A model generated the notes under the pieces. The model made no database searches, had not been told where the DNA came from, and saw nothing but the letters and a program-made list of their open reading frames with translations. A program made the position numbers and the translations under genes. Below, piece after piece: positions 59,996 to 64,000 of a stretch of 64,000 bases of DNA. Numbering within the stretch: the first letter of the stretch is position 1; each line of letters opens with the position of its first letter. Source of the DNA: Zerene cesonia (lineage: Eukaryota > Arthropoda > Insecta > Lepidoptera > Pieridae); contig NC_052121.1 of NCBI RefSeq assembly GCF_012273895.1, positions 186,001 through 250,000 on the forward strand. The letters are read 5' to 3'.

Positions 59996-62137
59996 TTACT
60001 TACCGTCAGGTAGGATCTCAGTCAAATGCCTGGCTATCTAGACTGATGTACAAAAAAAGTTTCTAGGATCGTTAGGTTCCAAGACGTATACTTGGAACGT
60101 CCACCATAAGCGGAAGACAATAAATCAAAAAAGAAGGAAAACAAAAATAAACGGCTAGACTTAACAATTATGTGTGGCTGCGTGCGCCCAAAAAGGGAAA
60201 GTTAAAATGAGGGATGCGCGCTCCATCTTAGGCCACATCTTAGCGAATGAAATCTCAATCTAATCAGGTGAGATCATAGTCCAGCGGTTCCCTATTGACC
60301 AATAAATAAATAGCATGATAAATTCCAATGAACGTGAGTATACCGAAAGTTTAAGTCTTAATATCATTTGAAGCGCCAAGCTCTAACTGCCAACTTATTG
60401 AGCATATATTGTATGGCGTAATATAACAGTCATATTCTGTCTTCCATGAAATCATTAGTTCATTGCTACTACCCTTTGTGTAGAAAAGTAAATTAATGTA
60501 CAGGAAGATAACAAATAATAAATAACAAAAAAAGATGTAATAAAACCTGTTCTTCCAAGAAAAATAAACATCATTAAATATAACGAAGTAATCAAAATTT
60601 ACAAAGAATCCTATTACAGTAATACGTTATGTAGAATCTCTATTATTTATGTTTAATTTGGCTAAGCGTTCTAAATTCAAATTCGAATTCGTTTATTAAA
60701 TCAAATACTTAACCTAACCTTTTAGCTAAGTAGGTACGTAATGAATTTGCAAATAAATAGCTTAATAAAATTAGGGATAAGTAAAGGGAATAAAGCCAAT
60801 TAATAATAATGGTTAGGTACGGGATATGAGTCTCCAACCCACAGTCATCACACAAATACTATTTAAAGCGGATCTTCTGTGGAGGGGGTACCTTTCCTGG
60901 TACGAGCTGTCTAATTCACGCCGAAACATGCTCAACTCCCAGACAATGTATCTCACTCTCACTCACTCCTTACAGCATATATAAGAGAAAAGTCGCATAC
61001 CCAGTGGGTGCCTGGTGGCAAAGGTATCTTAGTGAGGTCATTGTGGTATTAATCCAGCGGGATAGAGTAATCTCCGGCCAAAGCTTAGCAGCGAGCGCTG
61101 CATCCCATCTCAGATATTGAAACGTAAAACATTGCATGTGATGATTGGATTCCGGTTTTAATGTGAGGCTTTTTATAAGTTAACTGGTGCTCTGAATTTT
61201 CACATATATGTCACATATTCACTTCATTCATTGTTCACATATTAAATAGTTTAAAGTGAATAATATTATCTACTACGTACTAAATACTATCCCATTCAAA
61301 TAAAAGCTTATTTTTTAAACTATTATTTACTTTAAATTTATTTTATAGATCTTAATATATAATTTTATAATATATAATCTTAATAGGATTTTTATATTCT
61401 TTAAAAATTCTCATTTATAAAGTTTTCGCCTTTGCCGTTGGCTTCGTACGCGTTAATTCGGTGTAGTTTAATGGATTTTATTAATAAACCTTTATCTAGA
61501 ATCACTCTATCTATTAAAAAAAAACCATCAAAAATCAAGATCCTTTGCGTAGTTCTAAAGATTTAAGCATACAGGGCAAAAAAGCAACTTTGTTTTATAA
61601 TATGTAGTGATTCGAATGCTATTAAACTAAATATTTATATTTAATATAATATATATTGGTACTATCCAAGACGAAACAACCATCTATATCTATAATTGGG
61701 ATCGTAATATGATCGTACGATCGAATAACAGAACACAATTAAATTATTACAAGCAATATTATTAAAGAAAATTGATTTAAAACTTGTATTGTGATATCAT
61801 GTCATTAATATGAACATCATTTATAGAAATCTTTTTTTCAGTATAAAATAGATCATATTTTTGCGACTGAATAGGGTTTCTCAGTACCGCTCCAGTGAAT
61901 AATATCTTGTTTATTTGATATGTTCTCAGCTTTGACATTACAATATCCAATTATAAATAATCCGTCAATAATATAAATTTTCCCATTTCACGGAATCTTC
62001 AGAATTTTTGGGGTGAAATAAATGGATCACGCGGTTCGGTCTGATCAACGTGGCTAAAAGGATATTGGTATATTTATAATGTAATCATATTTTAAGTATT
62101 TAGGATTAGAATACTTTAAGATTCAATGTCCCTTAAA
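59996..62137. other. non-coding; several decayed repeat scraps
   Basis: GCCTTTGCCGTTGGCTTCGT near 61430 looks like the inverted end of a CTAG-type element. A GC-richer stretch at 60990..61110 is unassigned. Confidence 0.4.
60857..60944 (-). mobile_element. SINE-like element, head only, inverted
   Basis: ACTATTTAAAGCGGATCTTC, then CTGGTACGAGCTGTCTAATT and CATGCTCAACTCCCAGAC correspond to the inverted head of the family with many substitutions. Confidence 0.55.
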
Positions 62138-62287
62138 TTCTACTATAACGTTACAAACGCGAAAGTTTGTAAGATTGTATGTTTGTTACTTTTTCACACA
62201 AAAACATTCGTTGGGATCTGTATGAAAATTGGTATATTATGTTACACTTTATCCGGGTTCCACGCAAGTGAATCCGCAGGATCTAGG
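62138..62287 (+). mobile_element. decayed Helitron-like/MITE element
   Basis: TACAAACGCGAAAGTTTGTA and TTTGTTACTTTTTCACACAA are the left-end signature of this group. The right part (CCGGGTTCCACGCAAGTGAA, then ATCTAGGT) matches the 27001 element better than Lep1. Confidence 0.5.
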
Positions 62288-62656
62288 TAGCCATTAATAA
62301 ACACACAAAACATTCCCATAATTCAAACAACACGATCCCTCTATCTACTAGAAGTTAATATATCAAACGAATTACTTCAAAAGTCTTTTTAAAATGTTTG
62401 AGTCGCACAATCGATGGTCATCGTTCCGCCGTTAGAATTTATTTGCTGTAAAAGTCCAAAACGGGATAATTTTTCAGTCTGGCTGTGCAGTCAGTGGGCT
62501 GGAAGCGCAGTCCATCAGCGCTCAGATTTTAACCAGACTCGAGCACGTGGGCCAAGTTACGGTAGTTAGCGATCATGTTACCTACATTGCTTATTTAACA
62601 GCAGTCATTATTAATTTAAAAATAAATACAAGAGTTAATAAGTTTTCGGAATGCGC

Positions 62657-62914
62657 GAAACTGAGCTGGTGGTTCGCCTGATGGTAACCGATCACCACCG
62701 TCCATAAACACACGCAGAGTTAGTGCCTCTACGAATGCGCTGCCCGCTTGTAAAGAGAAAGGGGTAAGGAAGGGATTGGCTGGAAAGAAGGAATGGAATG
62801 GGAAGGGAAAAGGGAACGGGTCTCCGGCTCCCCGACTTACCGCACGAATCACAGTGGCATGCTACTATTTCACACCGAGCTGGCCCAATTCGTGACGGAG
62901 CGTGCTCGACTCCC
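62657..62914 (-). mobile_element. SINE-like element, inverted, nearly full length
   Basis: GAAACTGAGCTGGTGGTTCG to CGTGCTCGACTCCCAATTCG. The head has a deletion of the CACCGGGGAAGTACCACACC stretch, and the outer closing stem is lost on one side (CGCGAAACTG in place of the usual GCGGGCAGCTG). Confidence 0.75.
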
Positions 62915-64000
62915 AATTCGATACATAACATGTATACCCTAGCCCTTAATTCTCAGCCGATGATGCTTCGTATGTAACACGAAAATACGATGATGTTTAT
63001 GAGACATTTACTCACCTACGTCGAATGCGAGCCCAACTATTTATTTAAGTTAAGATCATTTGATATGCAAAAATAAATCTGTATATTTTCCATAAACGTT
63101 TGTTTCTGTAATCTGGCAACATAACATACAAAACAGTAAGTAATGATAGCGCTTCCCTCTCTCTGCCTTATCGTGTATGAGGTGACGGACTCATTACTAC
63201 CTTTCAGGTAAGTGGGATCTATGTACGTCAATATTTTGAATACAAATGTTTTCCCCTAACATTTCAGATATTTTCTATAATATTTTTATAAAAAATCATG
63301 TTAGCGAATTCCGCTCCCGCTACCGCTGCCACTCGCTACTTCTTCGAGCACCTCTGGCTAGACAGATGCTAACACATTTTTCAAGTCACTTTGGAGTCAA
63401 TGTTTTATCTCCGAGACGGAATATAATTTGTACACATTTAACATTCAATTAACGATAAATAATGGCGAAATTACGCTAAATATTCAAATTGAACGGTTGT
63501 GATGAACGTTCCACTCCGGCCTTCGCTCGTTGGGCATTTGTATTGGAATTGTTTGAAACAAATCAGTAATTAAGGAACACAAATCCTCATGATAATCCCT
63601 AATGGTAGTCTTATTTTCAAGCTCGGAGAAAATAGACTAATTCGTTTATTATATTGAACAATATTTACGTATTAATACAATATTTTACCTTATGACTAAA
63701 CTAAACAAAATGACATCATTTTATCATAATTTCTTTACAATATTCATTAATAATGTTAGAATAAGGAAATGATCTCAATATTATATCGCTTGATATTTAT
63801 TTAACTTAATATAAAAAGAATACCTAATCCTCTGAATATAAACTTTTTTTTTGTAACTTAATAGTTTAAAAAATGCTAATGCATTATTACTCTGGGTAGA
63901 ACTTAATGTGAATGGTTCTACGGTTAGCCATGCTTTTACTCTCTGCCATCGGAGTGTCAGAAACATTACACATATTAACCAGCATTACAATTAACATAAT
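62915..64000. other. non-coding to the window end
   Basis: A GC-richer patch at 63308..63360 (TTCCGCTCCCGCTACCGCTG) can encode a 24-residue open frame from the ATG at 63299 but has no recognisable function. The rest is AT-rich. Confidence 0.35.

Noticed and set aside
63299..63373. 24-codon ATG frame in a GC-richer patch
   Set aside because: Too short to support, with no known peptide features such as a signal sequence or dibasic cleavage sites.

Overview
The window reads as nuclear DNA of a lepidopteran (butterfly or moth). The background is strongly AT-rich and gene-poor. It is littered with short repeats typical of Lepidoptera: Helitron-like elements that begin TCCTACTAATATTATAAA and end in a small hairpin plus CTAG(T), a roughly 330-bp A-tailed SINE-like family, (GAT)n-tailed elements, and 5'-truncated non-LTR retrotransposon stubs. 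No CRISPR array, bacterial-type operon, tRNA or rRNA gene was seen. All repeat family names rest on recognition by eye; nothing was searched against a database.

Only one protein-coding gene is well supported. It is an allatostatin-C (somatostatin/opioid-like) neuropeptide G-protein-coupled receptor at 32157..33401 (+). Its whole 414-residue coding region lies in a single exon. A strong splice acceptor lies just before it (AG ends at 32098), so the gene probably has one or more 5'-UTR introns. Candidate upstream non-coding exons lie at 31366..31415 and, less surely, 28658..28717. A likely poly(A) signal is at 33837. Joining 31415 to 32099 keeps an ATG-TAA start-stop element ahead of the receptor ATG, and the 32098/32099 junction also resembles a recursive splice site.

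Layout: 1-8.5 kb is AT-rich DNA with Helitron-like copies (including a head-to-tail pair at 1849..2258) and three near-complete SINE-like copies. 8.5-20 kb is mostly empty, with an abutting Helitron pair at 14757..15172, a retrotransposon stub at 15741..16228 and scattered fragments. 20-31 kb holds a CpG-richer stretch, a small inverted-repeat-bounded minisatellite, more repeats and a retrotransposon stub (29235..29450, minus). 31-34 kb is the receptor locus. 34-64 kb has no supported gene, many repeat relics, two striking perfect inverted repeats (54668..54709; 56712..56788) and another retrotransposon stub (59849..59995).

The observation most worth following is in the SINE-like family. Its 3' domain can fold into a three-way junction. 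Two copies with clearly different sequences (2493..2828 and 8195..8521) both keep a perfect 9-bp closing stem through paired, compensating changes. That points to selection on RNA structure, perhaps for recognition by a partner reverse transcriptase.
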